From contig VGTK01000038.1 of NCBI GenBank assembly GCA_016874715.1, forward strand, positions 1-38,658: 38,658 nt of DNA. The letters are read 5' to 3'. Numbering within the stretch: the stretch's first letter is position 1; each line of letters begins with the position of its first letter. Below, one piece after another: positions 32,195 to 38,658 of this stretch. The stretch comes from Deltaproteobacteria bacterium (GTDB lineage: Bacteria > Desulfobacterota > Binatia > UBA12015). Both the position numbers and the translations under genes were made by a program. The notes beneath the pieces were generated by a model that ran no database searches, was not told the DNA's origin, and saw nothing but the letters and a program-made list of their open reading frames with translations.

Positions 32195-32209
32195 GAGTCA
32201 GAGCAGAGC

Positions 32210-33115
32210 TCAGGACGCCGGCAGGGCCGTGCCGAGGAGCGCGAGCGTCTCGTCGAGCGCGCGGCGCCCGAGCTCCGGATCGCGCGCTGCGGGCCAGACC
32301 CGTGACGACGGCCGGCACGCGAAGTCGAACACCTCGCCGCTGCGCGCGACGACGCCAGGATCGGTCAGCAGCCACGAGGCGGCAGTTGCCGAGCGCTCGG
32401 GAGTGCTCGTGTCGGGCAGCAGTGGCGAGATCCAGCGCAGCAGCGTCGACCACAGTACCCGCACCGGTGCGGGTGCCGTCCGCGCGAGGCCGGTGCCGGC
32501 CATGAGGCCCGGATCGAGGGTGAAGAACGCGGTCCGCTTCGCGGGAATTCGGCGCGCCAGCTCCATCGCCGTGACCATGTTCAGGAGCTTGCTCGTCGCG
32601 TAGCGGTCGAAGCCGCGCTGACGCTCGGACGTCGCGTCGCACTCGCCGCGCGCGAGCGCGTCGATCGACGTGAAGCGGGCGCCGCGAAACCCGAACACGG
32701 TCGCCGTCCGGTTCTCCGGGTTGTGCGTGCCGCTGCCGATGAAGAGCACCCGTCCGCCTCCCAGGTGAGGCAGCAGGCCGACGGCGAGCTCCGTCGCGGC
32801 GAGGTGGTTCACTGCGAGGGTTTCCTCCCACCCGTCCGCGGATCGCTGCGTGCCGGCGACCTGCTGCAGGCCCGCGTTGTTGACGAGCCCGGTGAGCGGC
32901 TCGTTCCACTCTGCGACGAAGCGGCGGACGTCGGCGAGCGACGCGCAGTCGAGCCGGCGCACCTCGGCGTCGCCGCCGAGGCTGCGAGCGACCGACTCCC
33001 CGCGGGCCGCGTCGCGCACGGCGAGCACCACGCGGTGTCCGGGCTGTGCCGCCAGCGCCTGCGCGATCGCCAGCCCGAGGCCCTGCGTCGATCCGGTCAC
33101 GATGGTCGTCGGCAT
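32210..33115 (-). CDS. Short-chain dehydrogenase/reductase
   Basis: A 301-residue SDR similar to protochlorophyllide-reductase-like and retinol-dehydrogenase-like members. Cofactor motif TGSTQGLG (7-14), structural NNAG (about 88-91), GSGTHN around the catalytic Ser, and YATSKLLNM with the catalytic Tyr and Lys. It is longer than a minimal SDR owing to a C-terminal extension. I start at the ATG at 33115; the frame is open 39 bp further without conserved residues. It is convergent with the CBS gene (16 bp apart) and 120 bp downstream of the DUF4345 gene on the same strand. Substrate unknown. Confidence 0.83.
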   Translation of the reverse strand: MPTTIVTGSTQGLGLAIAQALAAQPGHRVVLAVRDAARGESVARSLGGDAEVRRLDCASLADVRRFVAEWNEPLTGLVNNAGLQQVAGTQRSADGWEETLAVNHLAATELAVGLLPHLGGGRVLFIGSGTHNPENRTATVFGFRGARFTSIDALARGECDATSERQRGFDRYATSKLLNMVTAMELARRIPAKRTAFFTLDPGLMAGTGLARTAPAPVRVLWSTLLRWISPLLPDTSTPERSATAASWLLTDPGVVARSGEVFDFACRPSSRVWPAARDPELGRRALDETLALLGTALPAS

Positions 33116-33235
33116 GGTGCTCGCATCCTGCGGGTCGCCGGGTCGTGCCCCCACCTGGACCGCAGCGCGCCCCTTCCGTCGAGTCGTGCAAGTGGCCGCG
33201 CACTCGAGCCGGATCGCGGCGGCTCGGCGTGAACG

Positions 33236-33640
33236 TCACCTGCGCGTCGCGGATGGCGCGCGCGCGACGAGCAGCACGGCCGACGCGAGCGTCGCAGCAC
33301 CCTCGACCGCGAGCAAGCCGAGCGGAAACGCCCCGGGCGCGCCGTCGACGACGAGGCTGACGATCCGTCCCGCGACGAGCCCGCCCATGATGCACAGGTT
33401 GGCCCACAGCCCGACGCCGTTCCGCGAGGGCTGCAGCGCCGTTCCCAGCAGGAAGAGCCCGATGCCGACGTGCATGCCGCCGTACGCGGCGCGCATCTCG
33501 TTGTGTGCCGCCGGCCCGACGAGCGGGATCCCGAGCGGATCCATGAGTTGCGCGGGCGCGCTGAGCCCCGTCCAGCCGACGTGGAGCATGGCGAGGCCGC
33601 AGATCACGAGTAGCACGGCCGCCACCCGGTGCCTGTTCAT
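33236..33640 (-). CDS. DUF4345-like four-helix membrane protein
   Basis: A 134-residue protein with four predicted transmembrane helices (about 7-25, 52-68, 78-98, 106-125) and a conserved NEMRAAYGGMHVGIGLFLL segment that fits DUF4345. No biochemical function is established for the family. The ATG at 33640 overlaps the ROK-kinase stop (ATGA), and GGAGG lies upstream, so it is translated as part of the same operon. Confidence 0.75.
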   Translation of the reverse strand: MNRHRVAAVLLVICGLAMLHVGWTGLSAPAQLMDPLGIPLVGPAAHNEMRAAYGGMHVGIGLFLLGTALQPSRNGVGLWANLCIMGGLVAGRIVSLVVDGAPGAFPLGLLAVEGAATLASAVLLVARAPSATRR

Positions 33641-34542
33641 GTGGTTCGCTCCTCCGGCTCCGACCGCTCGACCAGCAACGCGGCGCCGATCACCCCGGCG
33701 GAGTCGCCCAGCTGGTGCCGGAGGATCGGCGTCGTCAGCTCGTCGTTGAAGGTGCAGCGCGCGACGGCGTCGCGGCCGCGGTGGTAGAGCAACTCGAGGT
33801 TCGACAGTCCGCCGCCCAGCACGACGACCGACGGGTCGAGGATCGCGACCAGGTTCGCGATCGCACGGCCGAAGTGGCCGAGCCAGGCGTCGAGGACGCG
33901 CGTCGCGACGCCGTCCCCCGCGGCAGCGCGGTCGGCGATCGCGCTCGCGGCTGCAGGCGCTGCCCCCCCGGCGTCGCGGTAGGCGTTCTCGAGGGCGGGT
34001 CCCGAAAGCAAAGTCTCGACGCAGCCGCGCTGGCCGCAGTAGCACTGCGGCCCCGCGGGATCGATCGCGTGGTGGCCCCACTCGCCGGCGATGTGCTGCG
34101 GCCCGGACCAGAGCTCGCCGCGGAACACGATGCCGCCGCCGACGCCCGTGCCCAGGATGACGCCGAAGACCATCTCGTGGCCCCGCCCGGCGCCGGCGAC
34201 CGCTTCGGCGAGTGCGAAGCAGTTGGCGTCGTTCTCCATGCGGATCGGCAGACCGATACGAGCCTCGAGGTCGGCGTGCACGGGGCGTCCGTTGAGGCAG
34301 GTGGTGTTCGAGTTCTTCATCAACCCGCCGCGCGACGTGGCCCCCGGCGTTCCGATGCCGACCGCGCGGCAGCCGGGAGCCAGCGGCAGAAGCTCGCGCA
34401 CCAGCCGCGCGACCCCGTCGAGGACGTGGTCGTAGCCGCGCTCGCGCCCGGTCGGCGAGCGCCGCCGTTCGACGATGCGTCCGTCGTCCGCCAGGACGAC
34501 GCCTTCGATCTTCGTGCCGCCGAGGTCGATTCCCAGTCGCAT
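33637..34542 (-). CDS. ROK-family sugar kinase (glucokinase / N-acetylglucosamine kinase type)
   Basis: A 301-residue kinase. It begins MRLGIDLGGTKIEG (ATP-binding DLGGTK), continues with GTPGATSRGG, the sugar-contact MENDANCFALAEA, GTGVGGGIV (second phosphate loop), and the zinc site GEWGHH...CYCGQRGCVE that marks ROK enzymes of the glucokinase/NagK group rather than fructokinases without zinc. The expected reaction is ATP-dependent phosphorylation of an aldohexose or amino sugar. The start at 34542 has a weak ribosome-binding site (GAGCG). It lies 23 bp downstream of the esterase and overlaps the DUF4345 gene. Confidence 0.9.
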   Translation of the reverse strand: MRLGIDLGGTKIEGVVLADDGRIVERRRSPTGRERGYDHVLDGVARLVRELLPLAPGCRAVGIGTPGATSRGGLMKNSNTTCLNGRPVHADLEARIGLPIRMENDANCFALAEAVAGAGRGHEMVFGVILGTGVGGGIVFRGELWSGPQHIAGEWGHHAIDPAGPQCYCGQRGCVETLLSGPALENAYRDAGGAAPAAASAIADRAAAGDGVATRVLDAWLGHFGRAIANLVAILDPSVVVLGGGLSNLELLYHRGRDAVARCTFNDELTTPILRHQLGDSAGVIGAALLVERSEPEERTT

Positions 34543-34565
34543 GGCGTGGCGGCGCTCGATCGCGC

Positions 34566-35231
34566 TCAGAAGCCCCGGTGCACGGAGGCGGGGGCGGCAC
34601 CGAGCGACGCGAGGAAGCCGTGCGTCAGGTGCCACATCGAATCGAGCACCTCGGTCAGCTCGTGGCCCGCGTCGAGGACGACCATCTCGCGGCCGGCGCG
34701 CGCCCGGGCGAACGCCGCGACGACCTCGAGCGGCACCGACTCGTCACGCCGGCCCGCGAACGCGAGCGCCGGGCAGCGCGGGTCGGGCTGCGGCGCGTGC
34801 CTCTCCGCGTCGTCGAGCAGCGTGACGGAGAGCTTCTCCTCGCGGCCCTTGCCGTAGTGGAAGACCGGCAGCGTACCCTCGCGCCGCCAGCGCGCCACCG
34901 CGGCCGCACCGAGGCGCTGCTGCCAGCGCCCGGCGAAGCCGAACGCCGGTGCGAACAGCACGAGCCCGGCGACGCTCCCGGGGTGGCGCTCGGCGAGAAG
35001 GGCCGCCAGGTATCCGCCCAGGCTCGAGCCGAGCAGCACCGTCGGGCCGCGCTCGACCAGCGGCTCCGCGACCGCCAGCTGGCTGGTGATGGTGGCGCGG
35101 CGGAAGTCGGGGGCGAGGTCGGGCACCTGCAGGTCGAGCCCGAGCTCGCGCAGCCGGCTGCGAAAGAAGCTCGCCTTGGTGCTCGCGGGCGACGAGGCGA
35201 AGCCGTGCAGGTAGACGATGCGCAGGCTCAC
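34566..35231 (-). CDS. Small alpha/beta-hydrolase, YqiA/esterase-type
   Basis: A 221-residue single-domain hydrolase: IVYLHGFASSPASTKA near the start (oxyanion HG), nucleophile elbow LLGSSLGGY (Ser70), Asp163 in AGRRDESVP and His190 in DAGHEL complete a full triad. The HGFxSSPxSxKA start is typical of YqiA-like esterases acting on short acyl esters. The start is a GTG at 35231 that overlaps the DUF35 stop by 4 bp (GTGA); a second GTG lies six bases upstream. In context it may hydrolyse a thioester or ester in the pathway of the upstream thiolase (inference). Confidence 0.83.
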   Translation of the reverse strand: MSLRIVYLHGFASSPASTKASFFRSRLRELGLDLQVPDLAPDFRRATITSQLAVAEPLVERGPTVLLGSSLGGYLAALLAERHPGSVAGLVLFAPAFGFAGRWQQRLGAAAVARWRREGTLPVFHYGKGREEKLSVTLLDDAERHAPQPDPRCPALAFAGRRDESVPLEVVAAFARARAGREMVVLDAGHELTEVLDSMWHLTHGFLASLGAAPASVHRGF

Positions 35232-35665
35232 GCGCACCGCCGAAACTTGACGAGCGTGACGTCGTCCGAGACCGCGACGAACGTCGCCTGAACGGGCATG
35301 CCGGCGCGGATCTCCTCCGGCTCGCAGTCGAGCACCTCGCTCACGAAGTGTACACCCTCGTCCATGAGGACGTCGACGACGTTGTACGGCAGCCTGTCCT
35401 GAAACGCGGGCAGCGTCGGGCCGCGAACGATGGTCCACGTGTAGACCGTGCCGCGGCCCGTCGAGAGCTCCCAGGTGAAGTTGCGCGACAAGCAGCTCGG
35501 GCAGGCCGGCCGCGGGTAGTGACGGAAGCGTCCGCACGGCGTGCAGCGCTGGAAGCGCAGCTCGCCGCGCGCGGCGGCGGCGTAGAACTCGGCGTTGTCC
35601 TGCGACGGCTGCGGCAGTGGCAGGTTGCGCTGCAGGTGGGCTTCGCGATGCGAGGAGGACGCCAT
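35228..35665 (-). CDS. DUF35 zinc-ribbon/OB-fold protein (ChsH2-like partner)
   Basis: A 145-residue protein. A zinc ribbon is formed by Cys41, Cys44, Cys55 and Cys58 (CTPCG...CPSC), followed by an OB-fold with GRGTVYTWTIVRGPTLPAF and VSEVLDCEPEEIRAGMPVQATF. DUF35 proteins bind acyl-CoA and form complexes with Ltp2-like thiolases or HMG-CoA synthase-type enzymes. The start at 35665 overlaps the thiolase stop (TGATG), so equimolar synthesis with that partner is likely. Here DUF35 is a stand-alone gene, not fused to a MaoC hydratase as in mycobacterial ChsH2. Confidence 0.88.
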   Translation of the reverse strand: MASSSHREAHLQRNLPLPQPSQDNAEFYAAAARGELRFQRCTPCGRFRHYPRPACPSCLSRNFTWELSTGRGTVYTWTIVRGPTLPAFQDRLPYNVVDVLMDEGVHFVSEVLDCEPEEIRAGMPVQATFVAVSDDVTLVKFRRCA

Positions 35666-36858
35666 CAGAGCCTCCGCAGGATCACGGCACCGGTCGGGTC
35701 CGTGTTGCCGCCCGCGACCAGCACCAGGTCGCAGCCTTCCACCTGCGCGGTCGACGTGCCGCGGATCTGTCGCACGGCCTCGCTGGTGTTGTTGAAGCCG
35801 TGGATGAAGGCCTCCGAGAGCTGGCCGCCGCTGGTGTTGCACGGCAGGCGTCCGCCCTGCCACGAGAGCCCGCCGTTCGCCGCGAACGGCCCGCCCTCGC
35901 CGCGCGGTGCGAAGCCGTAATGCTCGAGCCCGATGATCACCAGCGAGGTGAAGAAGTCGTAGAAGAACGCGGCGCCGATCTCGCGTGGCTTGACGCCGGC
36001 CATCTCGTAGAGCTGCTTCGCGACGCGGACCGGCGACTCCTCCTGCCACGGGCGCTCGAACATCGTCGACAGCCGGATGTGGTGCGAGCCCGCGGCCATG
36101 GCTCCGGCGAGGATCACCGCCGGCGGCTGGCGCAGGTCGCGTGCGCGCTCGACCGACGTCACGATGAACGCGACCGCGCCGTCGGTCTCGATGTTGCAGT
36201 CGTAGAGCCGCAGCGGATCCGCGATCATGCGCGATGCGTGGTGGTCCGCGCGCGTCATCGGCGCGCGCATGACCGCGTTCGGGTTGCGCATCGCGTGCTC
36301 GCGGAACGCGATCGCGACGTCGGCGTAGTGGTCGTCCGTCGTGCCGTGGTCGATGCGGTGGCGCATCGAGATCATCGCCATCTCCTGGAACGCGGAGACG
36401 AGCCCCTGCGGCACGTGCCACTGGTTCAGGCCGGGCAGCGACGTCGACAGCTTTTCCCAGTAGCGGCCGCCCTGCGTCGGGTCCTTGCCGTAGCTCGACT
36501 GCTTGCCGCGGGCGCGCGAGCGGAACACGAGAACGGTCTCGGCCATGCCGGAAGCGATCGCGCTCGCGGCGACGACGAGCACCGACGCCGACCCGCCACC
36601 ACCCCAGGCCGTGCCGGCAAAGAAGCGCAGCAGCGGGTTGCCGAGCACCGACAGGAGCTGCTCCTCGTCGGTCTGCTCCATGTCGTAGCGCACGAGGCCG
36701 TCGATCTCGCGCGGCGAGATCCCCGCGTCGTCGCAGGCGGCGAAGATCGCCTCGACGGCCATCGCGTACTCGGACATGCCGAGGCTCTTCGCGAACCTCG
36801 TCTGCCCGATCCCGGCGATCGCGGCCTGGTCGCGGATCGTGCTGCGGTCGCTACGCAT
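35665..36858 (-). CDS. Ltp2-like thiolase-fold lipid-transfer protein (aldolase candidate)
   Basis: A 397-residue thiolase-superfamily protein. N-terminal AAIAGIGQTRFAKSLG, a middle WGGGGSASVLVVAASA (85-100) where true thiolases have the nucleophilic Cys, FFYDFFTSLVIIGLEHYGF and C-terminal CNTSGGQLSEAFIHGFNN. The missing Cys at the nucleophile position fits the Ltp2/SCP-x group, which carries out retro-aldol C-C cleavage of hydroxyacyl-CoAs in steroid side-chain removal rather than Claisen chemistry. The coupled DUF35 gene supports this. Substrate inferred, not shown. Upstream is MutY with 47 bp between. Confidence 0.85.
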   Translation of the reverse strand: MRSDRSTIRDQAAIAGIGQTRFAKSLGMSEYAMAVEAIFAACDDAGISPREIDGLVRYDMEQTDEEQLLSVLGNPLLRFFAGTAWGGGGSASVLVVAASAIASGMAETVLVFRSRARGKQSSYGKDPTQGGRYWEKLSTSLPGLNQWHVPQGLVSAFQEMAMISMRHRIDHGTTDDHYADVAIAFREHAMRNPNAVMRAPMTRADHHASRMIADPLRLYDCNIETDGAVAFIVTSVERARDLRQPPAVILAGAMAAGSHHIRLSTMFERPWQEESPVRVAKQLYEMAGVKPREIGAAFFYDFFTSLVIIGLEHYGFAPRGEGGPFAANGGLSWQGGRLPCNTSGGQLSEAFIHGFNNTSEAVRQIRGTSTAQVEGCDLVLVAGGNTDPTGAVILRRL

Positions 36859-36905
36859 GTCCGGGCAGCATCGGCGATCGCCGCGCCGCGATCAACCACC
36901 GGCGT

Positions 36906-38030
36906 TCAGCGACGCCGTCGTGCGCGCGTTCCGCGCGGCACGAGTGGCGCAAGTGCCAGCGCCTTCGTCAGCAGCGACGACCGGCCGATGCGCGCTCGCG
37001 CGGCGCGGCTGAACACGCGCCGTTCGATCCCGCTGGCGTCCGCGCGGTCGGCGGCGGCCGCCGCGCGCCGTTCGAGTACGGCGGCGGGGACCCGCTCGAC
37101 GAGCACCTCGACCTCGAGCTGGCGGTGCAGGATGGCGTGGCGAAACGTGCCCGCGCTCCGGCCGTCGGGTCGGACGCCGTCGCCCAGCCGCGCGGGCGGC
37201 AGCCAGAGATGGGGCAGGTACGGGAAGGCGCCGCGCTCGAGGAGGAGGCGACCGTCGTCGTCGTGCACCAGCGCGAGCGCGAGGCGGACGCGCTGGGTGG
37301 CACGGCGCGCCTTTGCGGGCGGGTATTCGTGCGTGACGCCGTGCGCGTGCGCCTCGCAGGCGCCGGCGATCGGACACGCGTCACAACGCGGGATTCGCGG
37401 CAGGCAGACGGTCTCGCCGAGCTCCATGAGCGCCTGGTTCCAGTCGCCCGGGCGCGCGCGGTCGAGCAAGGCCTCCGCCAGCCCCTGGTGCGGCGCGCCG
37501 CGTGCGTCGGGGCGCGGCAGGCGCGCGAGGCGGGAGAGAACGCGCACCACGTTCGCGTCGAGCGCCGTGTACGGCATGTCGTACGCGATCGAGAGCACGG
37601 CGCCGAGCGTGTAGCGGCCGACGCCCGGAAGCCGTGCGGCGATCGCCGGATCGCGCGGGAACGTCGCGACCCCGCGCGCGCGCAGGGCGCGCGCGGCGCG
37701 GTGCAAGCTGCGCGCGCGCGTGTAGTAGCCGAGCCCGGACCACGCGGCGAGCACGCTCTCCTCGCTCGCGCGCGCGAGCGCCGCGACGTCGGGGAAGCGA
37801 CGCAGGAAGCGCTCGAAGCGCGGTAGCACCGCCTCGACGCGCGTCTGCTGCAGCATGACCTCCGCGACCCACACCCGGTACGGGTCGCGGTCGCGGCGCC
37901 ACGGTAGCGGCCGGACGTTCGCGTCGTACCAGGAGAGCAGCGCGCGCCGGACGCGCGCTGCACGACGCGCGGCGGCTGGCGCCGCGTCGGGCGCCGCGTC
38001 GGGCGGCGCGGCGGCCGGTGTCGCGCTCAC
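36906..38030 (-). CDS. mutY: A/G-specific adenine DNA glycosylase MutY
   Basis: A 374-residue repair enzyme that removes adenine opposite 8-oxoguanine. Catalytic Glu57 in WVAEVMLQQTRVE, the helix-hairpin-helix LPGVGRYTLGAVLSIAYD (134-151), catalytic Asp158 in LDANVVRVL, and the iron-sulfur ligands C209, C216, C219 and C225 (Cx6Cx2Cx5C) are all intact. A NUDIX-like C-terminal domain (245-370) includes FRHAILHRQLEVEVL, the 8-oxoG-recognition region. The first 25 residues are a low-complexity Ala/Pro/Asp stretch from a 12-bp DNA repeat. The start is a GTG at 38030, overlapping the SDR stop (GTGA). Confidence 0.93.
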   Translation of the reverse strand: MSATPAAAPPDAAPDAAPAAARRAARVRRALLSWYDANVRPLPWRRDRDPYRVWVAEVMLQQTRVEAVLPRFERFLRRFPDVAALARASEESVLAAWSGLGYYTRARSLHRAARALRARGVATFPRDPAIAARLPGVGRYTLGAVLSIAYDMPYTALDANVVRVLSRLARLPRPDARGAPHQGLAEALLDRARPGDWNQALMELGETVCLPRIPRCDACPIAGACEAHAHGVTHEYPPAKARRATQRVRLALALVHDDDGRLLLERGAFPYLPHLWLPPARLGDGVRPDGRSAGTFRHAILHRQLEVEVLVERVPAAVLERRAAAAADRADASGIERRVFSRAARARIGRSSLLTKALALAPLVPRGTRARRRR

Positions 38031-38658
38031 CAGGCGGTCCAGCCTCCGTCGACGAAGACCGTGGTGCCGGTGACGAAGCTCGACGACGGTGCGGCGAGGA
38101 ACAGCAGTGCGCTCTGCAGCTCGCGCGGGTCGCCGAGGCGCCCCATCGGCGTGAGCGTCTCGGTCTTGGTGCGGAACTTCTCCTTCGCGAAGCCGCCCTC
38201 GGTCATCTCGGTGGGGAACCAGCCCGGCGCGAGCGCGTTCACCGTGATGCCGTGCTGCGCCCACTCGATCGCGAGCTGGCGCGTGACGTTCAGGAGCCCG
38301 GCCTTGGCCGCGCTGTAGCCGGTGCCGTGGTAGATCGGGTTCGCCGCCGCCGAGATGACCGACGTCACGTTGACGATGCGCCCGCCCTTGCCGCGCGCGA
38401 TCATGCGCTTGCCGACCTCCTGGCACAGCAGCCACGCCGCGGTGAGGTTCAGACGGATGGTCTGGTCCCACTTCTCGCGCGAGTAGCGCTCCGACGGTCC
38501 GACCAGGGCGATGCCGGCGTTGTTCACCAGCACGTCGATCGCGCCGAGGCGCTGCTCGGTCTGCGTGACCGCGTCCTCGATGTCGGCGTCGGCGCCGAGG
38601 TCGGCGGCGATCGCCTCCGCGCGCACGCCGGCGGCGCGCAGCTCCGCGGCGAGGCTCT
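38027..38658 (-). CDS. Short-chain dehydrogenase/reductase, 5' end outside window
   Basis: About 210 residues are visible; the first 35 or so, including the TGxxxGxG nucleotide loop, lie beyond the right edge. Seen: VLVNNAGIALVG, INVTSV-type NVTSVISAAANPIYHGTGYSAAKAG with the catalytic Ser, Tyr and Lys, NALAPGWFPTEMT, and the C-terminal FVTGTTVFVDGGWTAW, as in FabG-like or gluconate-5-dehydrogenase-like classical SDRs. It overlaps the start of mutY by 4 bp, an unusual partner for a repair gene. Confidence 0.88.
   Translation of the reverse strand, partial: SLAAELRAAGVRAEAIAADLGADADIEDAVTQTEQRLGAIDVLVNNAGIALVGPSERYSREKWDQTIRLNLTAAWLLCQEVGKRMIARGKGGRIVNVTSVISAAANPIYHGTGYSAAKAGLLNVTRQLAIEWAQHGITVNALAPGWFPTEMTEGGFAKEKFRTKTETLTPMGRLGDPRELQSALLFLAAPSSSFVTGTTVFVDGGWTAW

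Overview
The window is uniformly GC-rich, densely coded bacterial chromosome with no rRNA, tRNA, CRISPR array, phage or insertion-sequence signal that I could find. A sigma-54 two-component system, thrombospondin type 3 repeats, a di-heme oxidoreductase, several FadD-type acyl-CoA ligases, an F420-type (DUF385) oxidoreductase and an Ltp2-like thiolase with a DUF35 partner together suggest a Gram-negative, deltaproteobacteria-like soil or subsurface lineage such as Binatota. That assignment is inference and only moderately secure.

Layout. Positions 1-9216 hold the tail of a surface-polysaccharide-type enzyme, an acyl-CoA synthetase/GNAT pair, a propeller-type lipoprotein, a three-part secreted fusion (beta-helix, calcium-binding repeats, di-heme oxidoreductase), an exported MsrA, and a second acyl-CoA synthetase paralogous to the first. 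Positions 9554-11893 are a tight three-gene operon (GNAT, PlsC-like acyltransferase, ureohydrolase) closed by a strong hairpin. Positions 12177-15606 carry a zinc alcohol dehydrogenase, Dps, a deazaflavin-dependent oxidoreductase and a second propeller protein. Positions 15708-19091 are a divergent acyl-CoA ligase and carboxyltransferase separated by a decamer-repeat tract.

Positions 19157-26802 look like cell-surface and secondary-modification functions: an SGNH hydrolase, a NodU/TobZ-type carbamoyltransferase with a recognisable promoter, an AraC regulator whose start codon lies inside a 52-bp tandem repeat, a cupin, a membrane-anchored GT2 and a divergently transcribed multi-spanning protein that may be a GT-C enzyme. 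Positions 26747-27660 are an overlapping Rid/CYTH pair.

Positions 27796-32194 are the best-defined regulatory unit: a near-consensus sigma-54 promoter, a membrane histidine kinase containing a 2TM-type segment, an NtrC-class response regulator, a PspA/IM30-like protein and a CBS-domain protein that probably starts at CTG. The arrangement suggests an envelope-stress circuit. Positions 32210-38658 (minus strand) hold an SDR and then a run of overlapping genes: SDR, MutY, Ltp2-like thiolase, DUF35 protein, esterase, ROK kinase and DUF4345 membrane protein. The thiolase/DUF35 pair and the FadD-type ligases point to CoA-thioester catabolism of large hydrophobic acids, possibly steroid-like side chains.
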